DNA of 64,000 nucleotides from CAZENU01 sp965222125. GTDB taxonomy: Bacteria > Chloroflexota > Dehalococcoidia > Lucifugimonadales > CAZENU01. A program made the position numbers and the translations under genes. Where the stretch lies: NCBI GenBank assembly GCA_965222125.1, contig CBDCTC010000003.1, forward strand, positions 372,001 through 436,000. Direction: 5' to 3'. The notes beneath the pieces are model-generated. The model searched no databases. It was not told where the DNA came from and saw only the letters and a program-made list of their open reading frames with translations. This document shows positions 41,834 through 52,020 of the stretch, piece after piece (the stretch's first letter is position 1; each line of letters starts with the position of its first letter).

Positions 41834-43621
41834 TTACTTGGAAAAAAGCTCTCTTAGTCGGGTATTGACGCCGATGATCTGTTCTTCTAGGTCCCTTGGG
41901 GGCGGGAGGCTTTCGTCGTCCGAGGTCAGTAGGCTTTCCTGGATTTCCTGTAGGTGTCGCTGCTCAAGACGCCGCATCGACTGCTCCAGGGCAGCTTCGG
42001 AGGCGGGCCGTCCGATCGGCGTCAGGTCTATCTGCGCGAGGTGGTCGAGATGCTCATTCAGACTGTCGTCGAGTCGATCTCGCAACTCGTCTATTGTAGT
42101 GCAGTCACGCAGACAGGTAAACACTTCTCGGTTCTCCGTATTGCGAAAATGTTCTGGGCTGAGGTTCTCTGCGAGCGGCCTCAGCTCGGTGCGCTCCACG
42201 AGCAGCTTTATCGTGAACTCCTCCAGGGCGTCTCTGCGATCGGCCGTCAGCGGCGACAGGGCGGCGTCCGGCGGCGTCTCGGCCGCCCGGCGCCTCGGCG
42301 CCGTCGCGCGGGGCCGGCCGACGCTCGCCTCGAGGGCCGCCTCGCTGACGTCGAGCGCCTGCGCGAGCATGCGGAACAGGCGCTCCTGCTCGAACGCGTT
42401 GCTCGTCGCCGTGACCAGCGGAAGCAGCGTCTCGGCGGCCTGGGCCTTACCGGAGTCGCTCGTCAGGTCGTACTTCGAGGCCATGGCGGGTATGGCGAAG
42501 TCCGGGAACGGCACGGCCTCGTCGATCAGGCGCTCCCACTCCTCCGGCGCCTCGCGGAGCAGCCGGTCCGGGTCGCGGCCGGCGGGAAGCGCCGCGATCT
42601 TCAGATCGAGCAGGCGCGACTGATAGAGGGTTCCCACCGAACGGCGGCTCTCGACCACTTTCTGCCGCTCGAATACCCGCCACGACGACTCCAGGCTGCG
42701 AAGCGTCGCCTCCTGCCCGGCGGCGTCCGGGTCGAGCGCCAGGACGAAGGTCTCGGCGGCCGACCGTATCAGCCCGACCTGCCGCTCCGTCAGCGCCGTG
42801 CCCATCGACGCCACCACGTTGGGGTGCCCGAGCTGATGGGCCGCGATCACGTCCATGTAGCCCTCGACGATCACCGCCGTGTTCCGGGCCCGTATCGCCT
42901 CGGCAGCACGGTGCAGCCCGTAGAGCATCGTCCGCTTGTCGAAGACACTCGTCGCCGCGGTGTTGATGTACTTGGGGTCGGACCCGTCAAGCGAGCGGCC
43001 TCCGAAGCCGGCCACGCGACCGCGCCGGTCGTGGATCGGGAACATCAGGCGCCCGTGGAAGAAGTCGCGCACCGAGCCGTCGTCGTCGCGGCGCAGCAGG
43101 CCCGCCCTGACGGCGTCTTCGACGTCGAAGCCGAGTGTTGTAAGGTGGGACTTGAGCTCTTCGCGGCCGGTGGGGCTGGCGCCGAGCTGGAACGCCTCGG
43201 CTGTCTTCCGGTCGACGCCGCGCTCCTTCAGATAGTCCAGGGCGCGTCTCGCGGCCGGCGCTTCAAGCGTCTCCTGGTAGAAGCTCGCCGCCTCCTGGTT
43301 GACCCTGAAGAGAACGTCGCCGCGCTCGCGCTCGCCGCGCTGCTCCAGCTCCACGCCCGTCTTCTGGGCCAGCATCCTGAGCGCGTCGCCGAAGTCGAGC
43401 TTCTCCTGGCGCATTACGAAGGAGAACGCGTCTCCGCCCGTCGAGCAGGCCCCGAAGCAGTGCCAGCTCTGCCGCTCCGGGTTGACGACGAACGACGGTG
43501 TCTTCTCCGAGTGGAACGGGCATGGGGCCTTGAAGTTGCGGCCCGCCTTCCGCAGCGGGACGTACCCCGACACGATGTCGACGATGTCCAGTCTCGCCTT
43601 TATGTCGTCGACTGTGCTCAT
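41834..43621 (-). CDS. dnaG: DNA primase DnaG
   Basis: 595 residues. N-terminal CHC2 zinc ribbon CPFHSEKTPSF ... WHCFGACSTGGDAFSF; catalytic core with the TOPRIM acidic motif in NTAVIVEGYMDVIAAHQLG and FVLALDPDAAGQEATLRSLE; C-terminal helicase-binding region is shorter and Arg/Leu-rich. Synthesises RNA primers for replication. Its ATG lies one base beyond the stop of the 124-aa gene upstream, indicating translational coupling. Confidence 0.95.
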   Translation of the reverse strand: MSTVDDIKARLDIVDIVSGYVPLRKAGRNFKAPCPFHSEKTPSFVVNPERQSWHCFGACSTGGDAFSFVMRQEKLDFGDALRMLAQKTGVELEQRGERERGDVLFRVNQEAASFYQETLEAPAARRALDYLKERGVDRKTAEAFQLGASPTGREELKSHLTTLGFDVEDAVRAGLLRRDDDGSVRDFFHGRLMFPIHDRRGRVAGFGGRSLDGSDPKYINTAATSVFDKRTMLYGLHRAAEAIRARNTAVIVEGYMDVIAAHQLGHPNVVASMGTALTERQVGLIRSAAETFVLALDPDAAGQEATLRSLESSWRVFERQKVVESRRSVGTLYQSRLLDLKIAALPAGRDPDRLLREAPEEWERLIDEAVPFPDFAIPAMASKYDLTSDSGKAQAAETLLPLVTATSNAFEQERLFRMLAQALDVSEAALEASVGRPRATAPRRRAAETPPDAALSPLTADRRDALEEFTIKLLVERTELRPLAENLSPEHFRNTENREVFTCLRDCTTIDELRDRLDDSLNEHLDHLAQIDLTPIGRPASEAALEQSMRRLEQRHLQEIQESLLTSDDESLPPPRDLEEQIIGVNTRLRELFSK

Positions 43622-43622
43622 A

Positions 43623-43997
43623 CTAGCTCGCCGATTCCGCCTGCGACGCGGCCCGGTACGCGTAGCGGGTGATCTTCGTCATGGGCCGCCGGACGCTGCT
43701 CAGGTGCCACGAGATGTGGTCGACCGTCGCCCTGAGGTCGACGAGGTGGTCTCCGACCGCGCTCCAGTCGGCCTCGGAGCGCACGAGGCGCTCGAGCTGG
43801 TCCGCGAGCTCCTTCTGGGCGCCCCACAGGTCTCCGAGGTCGGTGCTCAGCGCCGCCAGCTCGCCGTCGAGGCTATCGGGCAGCCCCATCTCCTGGAGCT
43901 TGGCGACGACGCTGTGGGCGGCCATCCCGGTGCGCCGCGCGTGCTGCTGGTCCGGCTCCATCGCGTCGCCGTCCCTGCCGTCCGGACCTTCGTTCAT
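43623..43997 (-). CDS. 124-residue helical protein between dGTPase and dnaG
   Basis: ATG 43997 with AGGAG 7 nt upstream. Acidic N-terminus (MNEGPDGRDGDAMEPDQQHA) then mostly amphipathic helices (ELAALSTDLGDLWGAQKELA, ADWSAVGDHLVDLRATVDHI) suited to a coiled coil, and a basic C-terminus. Its stop touches the dnaG start. I do not recognise it, but its tight placement in the dnaG operon argues for a real gene. Confidence 0.7.
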   Translation of the reverse strand: MNEGPDGRDGDAMEPDQQHARRTGMAAHSVVAKLQEMGLPDSLDGELAALSTDLGDLWGAQKELADQLERLVRSEADWSAVGDHLVDLRATVDHISWHLSSVRRPMTKITRYAYRAASQAESAS

Positions 43998-44038
43998 TCT
44001 CAGCTCCTGCCCGTCATTCCCTGCCCTACGCCGCCGTC

Positions 44039-44502
44039 CGTCATTCCCGCAGCCGGGGGAATCCATCCCCGGCAGGTCGCGCCCGCCGTGGCCCGGCAGG
44101 CCGCCCCCGTCGGCCACTCAACCCGTTCACCCCGATCGAGGTCCCCGCCGTCCGTCATTTCCGCGTTCGCGGGAATCCATCCCCGGTACGACGCGCCCGC
44201 CGTGGCCCGGCAGGCCGCCCCCGTCGGCCACTCAACCCGTTCACCCCGATCGAGGTCCCCGCCGTCCGTCATTTCCGCGTTCGCGGGAATCCATCCCCGG
44301 TACGACGCGCCTGCCGTGGCCCGGCAGGCCGCCCCCGTCGCCCACTCAACCCGTTCACCCCGATCGAGGTCCCCGCCGTCCGTCATTCCCGCGAACGCGG
44401 GAATCCATCCCCGGTACGGCGCCCGCCGTGGCCCGGCAGGCCGCCCCGCCGTCCGTCATTCCCGCGAACGCGGGAATCCATCCCCGGTACGACGCGCCTG
44501 CG
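44039..44502. repeat. Tandem array of 114-bp units built on a GTCATTCC palindrome
   Basis: Units start at 44039, 44153, 44267 and 44381 (exactly 114 bp apart), with a shortened fifth at 44454 (73 bp). Each begins CGTCATT(C/T)CCGCG..CGCGGGAATCC, a palindrome, and continues with CGTGGCCCGGCAGGCCGCCC and CAACCCGTTCACCCCGATCG. The copies are nearly identical. The array lies inside the dGTPase-dnaG transcription unit. Confidence 0.88.
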
Positions 44503-44516
44503 AAAAACCTCTACTC

Positions 44517-44765
44517 CTACGGGGCCGCGTAGTAGGTCAGGTACATCGTCCACGGCTCCCTGATGAGCTGAAGAGCCGCCTGCTGCGGCTCGTCCGCCAT
44601 CTTCTGTATGTTCTGGAAGATGCGCTTCCACAGGTCGTCGACCTCCAGCTTCCACGGCGCGTACTCCAGCCCGTGGACGTCGCGCTGCATAGCCTCGAGG
44701 TGCTGGTGGATGTGCCTGATCTGGTTGCGCACCATACGGGTGCGTATCCTGTCGACGACCGTCAT
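44517..44765 (-). CDS. 82-residue helical protein coupled to the dGTPase
   Basis: ATG 44765 overlaps the dGTPase stop (ATGA). Very basic helical sequence: RIRTRMVRNQIRHIHQHLEA, then YAPWKLEVDDLWKRIFQNIQ and AALQLIREPWTMYLTYYAAP. No known domain. Translational coupling makes it likely to be real; it might be a partner of the dGTPase or of the other small protein in the run. Confidence 0.68.
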   Translation of the reverse strand: MTVVDRIRTRMVRNQIRHIHQHLEAMQRDVHGLEYAPWKLEVDDLWKRIFQNIQKMADEPQQAALQLIREPWTMYLTYYAAP

Positions 44766-45865
44766 GCGACCGACCCCAAGCGCCCGCCGAGCGCGTCTGA
44801 CACTCCGGGCGCGATCTTCTCGGCGGCGCGGATCGCGTACCAGTCCGTCATCCCCGCGACGTAGTCGACGACGGAGCGCTCGTTGCCCGCGAGCTCCGGG
44901 GGGACCTCGTCCGGGTGCTCGCCGTAGTGGGCGTAGAGCACGCGGATGATGTTCCTTGCCGCCGCTTCCTCCTCCGCTCGGTCCTCGGACAGGTAGACCC
45001 GCCGGAACATGAAGTCCCGCATCGCGTTCAGGGCGTCGCGCACGGCGCGGCTCATCGTGATCGAGGGCCGGCCGCCGTTGGCGGCGGGGCCCTCGCCCGC
45101 GGCGGACCACGAGCTCGCCACGATGTCAGTCACCATCGTAGTTATGCGCTCCGAGTGGCTCTCGCCGAGCGCGTGGATGACCTCGGCCGGCAGCCCGTCG
45201 GGACGGAGCATCCCGGCCCGAAACGCGTCCGCGAGGTCGTGGTTGAGATAGGCGACGGCGTCCGAGACGCGGCATATCTGCCCTTCGAGCGTCAGGTCCT
45301 TCGTCAGGGCCGGGTCGAGGAAGTCCCCCTGCGGCTTGGAGTGGCTCACGATGCCCTGGCGGACCTCCCACGTGAGGTTGAGGCCCGCGCCGTCCTTCTC
45401 CAGCCTGTCGACGATCCTGAGGCTCTGCTCGGCGTGTCGGAAGCCGTCCGGGCAGATCTCGTCCATCTTCTCCTCGCCGGCGTGGCCGAACGGCGTGTGC
45501 CCCATGTCGTGGCCGAGCGCGATCGCCTCGGTCAGGTCCTCGTTCAGGTTGAGCGCCCGGGCGATCGTACGGGCGATCTGGGCGACTTCGAGCGTGTGCG
45601 TCAATCGGGTGACGTAGTGGTCGCCGGTCGGGGCGATGAACACCTGCGTCTTGTGCTTGAGGCGTCGGAAGGCTTTGGAGTGGATGATCCGGTCGCGGTC
45701 GCGCTGGAACTCCGTCCGGATCGGGTCGGGCTCCTCGGGTCGGGCGCGGCCCCGGCTGCTTGCGGACGTGGCGGCGAACGGCGACAGCGCCCGCTCTCTC
45801 TCTTCCAAGCGCGCCCGGACGCTGGCCTGGGTGCGGAGAAGAGGGTCGAGGGTGGACTGTGGCAC
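44762..45865 (-). CDS. dgt: Deoxyguanosinetriphosphate triphosphohydrolase-like HD protein
   Basis: 367 residues from GTG 45865 (VPQSTLDPLLRTQASVRARL). HD-domain dNTPase: RDRDRIIHSKAFRRLKHKTQ, VTRLTHTLEVAQIARTIARA (His), ALGHDMGHTPFGHAGE (HD motif) and VSDAVAYLNHDLADAF (Asp). This is the dGTPase-like group that removes triphosphate from dNTPs. First gene of the minus-strand operon dgt, 82-aa, 124-aa, dnaG, rpoD; coupling nucleotide-pool control with primase and sigma factor is common in Chloroflexota. Confidence 0.92.
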   Translation of the reverse strand: MPQSTLDPLLRTQASVRARLEERERALSPFAATSASSRGRARPEEPDPIRTEFQRDRDRIIHSKAFRRLKHKTQVFIAPTGDHYVTRLTHTLEVAQIARTIARALNLNEDLTEAIALGHDMGHTPFGHAGEEKMDEICPDGFRHAEQSLRIVDRLEKDGAGLNLTWEVRQGIVSHSKPQGDFLDPALTKDLTLEGQICRVSDAVAYLNHDLADAFRAGMLRPDGLPAEVIHALGESHSERITTMVTDIVASSWSAAGEGPAANGGRPSITMSRAVRDALNAMRDFMFRRVYLSEDRAEEEAAARNIIRVLYAHYGEHPDEVPPELAGNERSVVDYVAGMTDWYAIRAAEKIAPGVSDALGGRLGSVA

Positions 45866-46129
45866 GGTGATACGGTCCTCGCGTGTCCGCTGCCGCGGGG
45901 CCGATTTGGGACCGGCATCCGGCCGCGGCGGGGCTGCCCCGATTCTAACACAGCGCCCTCTCGCGGGATGGCGCCGGCCGGGCGCCGCGGCCGGGATGCG
46001 AACCCCGAACGGGGAGACTGCCGAGCGGCCGCCGATCAATCCGTTTGCGCGTCCGCTTCGTATATAACAGTGACGACTGATGCTGAATTCTTGTGTACGA
46101 TGAGATTGCGATGTTCGAGAGCGCGTGAG

Positions 46130-47676
46130 ATGCGGGAGCATAGTGGCAAACTTGGTGTAAAGGCGCTTCGGCTGGGTGCCGTCGCCGCGACGTTGTCGGT
46201 GATGAGTTTGGTCGCGGCGTCCTGCGCGTCACCTACTTCCCAGGCGCCCGATCCGACGTCGACCCCGACGGCCACGCCGACTGCCATGTGCCATGGGGGA
46301 GCAGGCCTCCGCCGATCCGACTCATACTCCCACGGCCACGGCGACCCCGCCCGCTTCGGGAGCACAGGACTCCGGCTCCGACCCTGAGGCCACGTCGACC
46401 CGACGCCCCCTCCCACGCCGGCGCCTTCAGAGCCTGTCTCCGAGCCTGAGCCCACGTTGACCCCGACGCCGACGCCGTCGCCTTCGGGGGGGGGGCAGAG
46501 GGCCGATCCCGGGCCACTGGCGACGACGACCGTGGCGGTGACGACTACGCTTGTCGTGGTTTCCGCCCCGCCGCTGGGCGACTGCTTCGCCGGAGCGCTG
46601 TCGGAGGACCCTCTGCACTGCTACGTAGTCGAGCGGGCGGAGACCGAGGGGCGGATAGACGTGATGGCGGTCTACGAGGGTGACGGCCGGCTGTACTTCT
46701 CGATCAGCCAGGCTGAGTTGACTGCGGAGTTATTCCGGTTCATGAGCGAAGAATCGTACGCCTTCTACTACAAGTGGCCTGAGCTCGTTCCGGAGGACAA
46801 GTACGCCCATGGCGTGGTCAGCACCTGGACGCGCTTTCCGACTTGCTATGTTGACAGGGTGTCCTGGGAGCGCCTGGATGCGAGGCGCATTCTGCCACTG
46901 CCCAGCGCGTATGAGCGGGTGATGTTGGTGCCCGGGGGAGAGTCGGGACGTAGCATCGTTCCGGGGTGGGCGTCGTGGCGTCAGGTGTGGCCTCCGGTCT
47001 CGGCGCAGCAGGGGGCTGGGGCGCGCGGGACTGCCGGCGGCTCGGGGTTCGACGTGTCTGGCGTGGACGTGACCAATTTCCCCGAGATCGACGTGAACGT
47101 CTGCGTTCGCGAACCCGGCACAGCCTGCAACTTGTGGCTGCAGTTCCCCGGCGCGGGCATTGCGGGTGCGCAGGGGGGGGCGGATATTACCAGATCAGGA
47201 ACCCTCCGACGGACGAGGCTGGGCTCGAGGTCATCAGGCAGAGAGTTAGCCCGTGCTATGACGTAGTTGGCCGGTGTACGTCTATCGATGAGGCTGGCAG
47301 GACGATCAATCGCGTCAAGACCTCGACCTCGACGATAGAGATAATTCCAGTGAAGTACGACTATCGAGACCTGTGGCGCTGGGCGCTTGTTCTGGACCGG
47401 TTCGCGGTGTCCGCCGGCAACACCATAGGCGTCATAGACGCACGCGTGACCTGGAACTACCAGCTCACCGGGGGCTTGGTGGTATACCCACGGGTCTTCC
47501 TGAACGGCTTGAGTCCGGCCGGCGAATTCCAGTATGCGGATCAACGCGAGATGATCGTGGTAGATACGCGTGGCGATCAGCAGGTAGTGGTCGACGCGCT
47601 GCCGGTGCTACTGCCGCCGCTGGGCATACCCGTCGACGCGGTGGGGATGGTTTCGCGCAGAACTGACAGCAGCTAG
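46130..47676 (+). pseudogene. Lipoprotein gene with three frame changes and poly-G tracts (decayed or phase-variable)
   Basis: One protein is readable across frame changes. The N-terminus from ATG 46130 (46100 possible) is a lipoprotein signal ending LVAASCASPTS, then a P/T-rich linker. The frame shifts near 46285 and back near 46400, both in the linker, and again at the G8 tract 47173-47180; in between, 46500-47170 encodes a globular part (DRVSWERLDARRILPLPSAY), and 47181-47676 the C-terminal part (IEIIPVKYDYRDLWRWALVL, ending VGMVSRRTDSS). A G10 tract lies at 46486-46495 but is in frame. Adding one G at 47173-47180 restores the last join. I do not recognise the domains. Divergent from dgt. 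Confidence 0.65.
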
Positions 47677-47986
47677 CGCTGCCCGGCACGTCCCCGTCCG
47701 GGGCTCAGTTGAGATGCGAGAGCATAACCATGAGCTCGGCAGACAATGCTCCCCGGCGGTGGAAGAGCAGCACATGTGACCTCCCCACCCCTGGATTCCG
47801 GCTCAGGGGCCGGAATGACGACCACGCTCTACTGGGAAGCGGATACAGCCTGCCGTCTTACCCGCGAAAGGAGACCCTTGCGTAACTCCCCTCACGGGAG
47901 TGATGGTGTGGGTGCGGCGCCTCCGCCCGTCGTTCCCGTGGAGACGGGAACCCATCCCCACCCCCTTGCCCTGCATTCCCGCCTGC

Positions 47987-48109
47987 GGAGACCCTTGCGT
48001 AACTCCCCTTTCGGGACGCACACGTGGTGGAGATGCGCAGATTCCCTAGCTGGGGACCCCACCCCCGGATTCCCGCCTGCGCGGGAATGACGGTTATGCA
48101 AGCGTCTCC
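47987..48109. mobile_element. 123-bp MITE-like repeat, copy 2
   Basis: Ends GGAGACCCTTGCGTAA and TTATGCAAGCGTCTCC; same length and about 85-90% the same by eye as copy 1 at 32345-32467. Confidence 0.75.
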
Positions 48110-48145
48110 CTGCGCGGGTAAGACGGTTATGCAAAGGTCTCCGAA

Positions 48146-48232
48146 CGGGAATCCATCCTCGACAGGATTTGGCCACCATTACACCAGCAGCAGTCCGTGA
48201 CGCCGGCCGGCCCAATCAGGTGGGGAACCTAG
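48146..48232 (+). repeat. 87-bp interspersed repeat, copy 1
   Basis: Begins CGGGAATCCATCCTCGACAG and ends near GGGGAACCTAG; copy 2 is at 57918-58003 in the same orientation with scattered differences. Confidence 0.7.
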
Positions 48233-48289
48233 GACGCCAGCTTCAGGAGAACAAGTAGCGGCCTGCTCGAGTCTGGCGGCCGAGCGGCA

Positions 48290-49761
<1,472 letters not shown>

Positions 49762-49765
<4 letters not shown>

Positions 49766-50244
49766 CGAATCCGGTCGAGCGTCGCCACGGCCATCGCCGC
49801 GATCCCCTCGCCTCGCCCCGCGAACCCGAGGCCGTCCGTGGTCGTCGCTTTCAGGTTCACCGAATCGGCGGTGACGCCAAGCGGCTCGGCCAGGTTGCGG
49901 GAGGCTGCGTCGAGGATCGGACTGAGGCGGGGCGATTCGGCGACTATTGTAGCATCGACGTACACGGGCCGCCATCCGCGCTCAGCGGCGAGCCTGACCG
50001 CCTCCGCCAGCAACGTGAGGCTGACGGCGCCTCGGTAGCGCTCGTCGTCGGACGGGAAGTGCCGCCCGATGTCTCCGAGCCCGGCGCCGCCCAGGACCGC
50101 GTCGACGACGGCGTGCGTCAGGACGTCGCCGTCGGTGTGACCCAGCAGCCCGCGGTCGAACGGCACCGTTATCCCGCCCAGCACGAGCGGCCGGCCCTCG
50201 ACCAGCGGATGAACGTCGTATCCTATGCCGGAGCGTGTCGTCAC
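49762..50244 (-). CDS. ispF: 2-C-methyl-D-erythritol 2,4-cyclodiphosphate synthase
   Basis: 160 residues. Metal site GIGYDVHPL and LGHTDGDVLTHAVVDAVLG; GDIGRHFPSDDERYRGA; C-terminal NLKATTTDGLGFAGRGEGIA. All are IspF signatures. It catalyses the fifth step of the MEP isoprenoid pathway. Overlaps ispD and cysS by four bases each, so the three are co-translated. Confidence 0.95.
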
Positions 50245-50975
50245 CCCGCGTCACCCGACGAGCGGCCGGCCCTGCGGGCGAGGACGACCTCTGCGACCGC
50301 CATGTCCTCGGGCGTGGTCACCTTGAGGTTGTCGTAGGAGCCCATGAACAGCGTGACCGTCCCTCCGCGCGCCTCGACCATCGCGGCGTCGTCGGTGAAG
50401 TCGCCGTCGAAGACGTCGTGGGCGTCCCTGAGCACGGCCGTCCTGAAGACCTGGGGGGTCTGCGCGGCCCAGAGGCCGTCGCGGTCTATGGTCTTCAGGA
50501 CCCTGCGGTCCCTGGCGGCGGACTTGATCGTGTCCTTCACGGGCACGGCGGCTATGGCGGCGCCGTGACGGTGCACGGCGGCGACACCCCGGGCGATCGT
50601 CGCCGCGTCGACGCACGGCCTGGCGCCATCGTGGACTATCGTGGAGCCGGGGTCCGGCATGCCGGCCAGCCCGATCCGGACCGAGTCCTGGCGGCGCCCG
50701 GCGCCCACACGCATGTCGATCACCTTGTCGAGGCCGTTCTCGTCGACGATCCGCCGGCAGGCCTCGAGGTTGTGCTCGGCCACGACGAGGACGATGACGG
50801 AGACGGCGGGTGACGCGTTAAACGCTTCGAGGCTGTACAGCAACAGCGGCTTGCCCAGGAGCGGGGCCATGATCTTGTCGAGACCGCCCATCCGGAGGCT
50901 GCGCCCGGCCGCGACGACGATCGCCCCGGCCGCGCCGGGGTAGCCACCCTGTCTCGAGTCTGGAGTCCGTTGCAT
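50241..50975 (-). CDS. ispD: 2-C-methyl-D-erythritol 4-phosphate cytidylyltransferase
   Basis: 244 residues from ATG 50975; 14 residues precede the usual first strand (GAIVVAAGRSLRMGGLDK), so an internal start is possible. CTP-binding Arg/Lys in AAGRSLRMGGLDK, VHDGARPCVDAATIARGV, PVKDTIKSA, LWAAQTPQVFR and FTDDAAMVEARGGTV are typical. Third enzyme of the MEP pathway. Lies 48 bp after the dehydrogenase gene. Confidence 0.94.
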   Translation of the reverse strand: MQRTPDSRQGGYPGAAGAIVVAAGRSLRMGGLDKIMAPLLGKPLLLYSLEAFNASPAVSVIVLVVAEHNLEACRRIVDENGLDKVIDMRVGAGRRQDSVRIGLAGMPDPGSTIVHDGARPCVDAATIARGVAAVHRHGAAIAAVPVKDTIKSAARDRRVLKTIDRDGLWAAQTPQVFRTAVLRDAHDVFDGDFTDDAAMVEARGGTVTLFMGSYDNLKVTTPEDMAVAEVVLARRAGRSSGDAG

Positions 50976-51023
50976 CTGATTTGCTGAGGAGCGGCAGCGC
51001 GGCGCGCCGCGTCCCGTGTGGCG

Positions 51024-51998
51024 TTAGTACCCGGCGCGCTTGTCGCCGACGTACAGGAAAGGCTCGCCGGCGAGGAACCTGCGCAGGTTCTCCTTGAAGA
51101 CCTCGCGGTGCCCCTTCGGCATTTCCGGGGTGACGTGCCCGGTGTGCGGCGAAATTATGACGTGCTCCTCGTCCCACAGCGGGCTGTCCTCGGGCAGGGG
51201 CTCTTGCGCGAAGACGTCGAGGCCCGCGCCGGCGACGCGGCCAGACCGCAGCGCGTCGAGCAGCGCGTCTTCGTCCAGGATGCCGCCTCGAGAGATGGCG
51301 ATCAGGAAGGAGCCCTCTTTCATCAGGCCCAGCCGTCGCCCGTCGATCAGGCCCAGCGTTTCGCGGGTGCGCGGGGCCGCTATGACGAACCAGTCCGAGA
51401 GCGCGAGCGCCTCGTCTAACCGCTCCAGCCCCCAGACCTCGTCGACGCCCTCGGGGACCGGGTCAGTCCTCTTGTCGACGCCGATGACGGTCATCCCGAA
51501 GCCCTTGGCCCGCCGCGCCACGGCGGCGCCGATTGCGCCGACGGCCAGGATGACCATGGTCCGGCCGCTCAGCTCCACGAAACGGCTGTTGTACTCGCCC
51601 GCGCCCCAGTGGTGGGCCCTCTGGTCGGCCAGCAGGTCGGGCCACCTGTGGGCGAGCATCAGGATCATTCCGAAGACGTGGTCTCCGAGGCCGTCTGCGT
51701 GCGGGTCGTGGCCGGGCGCCCTCGCCGGGGTGATGACGACGTCGCTCTCCACGAGGTCCGGCCGGTGCATGACGTAGTCGAAGCCCACGCCCGGGTTGGC
51801 TATCCACCGCAGACGCTCGGCCGCGGCGAACGCCTCCTCGTCGGGGGGGCCGTATATCGCGTCGGCGTCCTTTATCTCCCGCAGCAGCTCTTCCTGCGTC
51901 GCCGGCGTGGCGAGCTCGACTTCCGGGAACTCCGCTCTCAGCTCCGCGGGGAACTCGGCCGAGTAGATCAACGCATTCTTCTCAAGAACGATCTTCAT
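51024..51998 (-). CDS. D-isomer-specific 2-hydroxyacid dehydrogenase
   Basis: 324 residues. NAD-binding fold (MVILAVGAIGAAVARRAKGF), Arg of SRGGILDEDALLDALRSG, AGAGLDVFAQEPLPEDSPLW and the catalytic His in IISPHTGHVTPEM. The family reduces 2-keto acids to D-2-hydroxy acids (or the reverse). Located 22 bp after the enolase-superfamily gene; a dehydratase producing a 2-keto acid followed by this dehydrogenase would make a logical pair. Substrate unknown. Confidence 0.9.
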   Translation of the reverse strand: MKIVLEKNALIYSAEFPAELRAEFPEVELATPATQEELLREIKDADAIYGPPDEEAFAAAERLRWIANPGVGFDYVMHRPDLVESDVVITPARAPGHDPHADGLGDHVFGMILMLAHRWPDLLADQRAHHWGAGEYNSRFVELSGRTMVILAVGAIGAAVARRAKGFGMTVIGVDKRTDPVPEGVDEVWGLERLDEALALSDWFVIAAPRTRETLGLIDGRRLGLMKEGSFLIAISRGGILDEDALLDALRSGRVAGAGLDVFAQEPLPEDSPLWDEEHVIISPHTGHVTPEMPKGHREVFKENLRRFLAGEPFLYVGDKRAGY

Positions 51999-52020
51999 CT
52001 GGGTGACGCTCCTGTCGTCG

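Larger units (their letters stand above)
47677..48289. repeat. 613-bp intergenic repeat patch, no gene
   Basis: Contains an outer pair of MITE-type ends (47870 and 48142), a complete 123-bp copy inside it (47987-48109), and an 87-bp repeat (48146-48232) also present at 57918-58003. Open frames across it are products of repeats. Confidence 0.7.

Noticed and set aside
44000..44386. 128-codon open frame through the tandem array
   Set aside because: It is open only because the unit length is a multiple of three; composition follows the repeat and there is no start signal.
44039..44502. CRISPR array
   Set aside because: Whole 114-bp units are repeated including the parts that would be spacers; there are no unique spacers and no cas genes.
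47746..48215. Open frames in the repeat patch after the lipoprotein gene
   Set aside because: They are made of MITE-like and palindromic repeats shared with other gaps.
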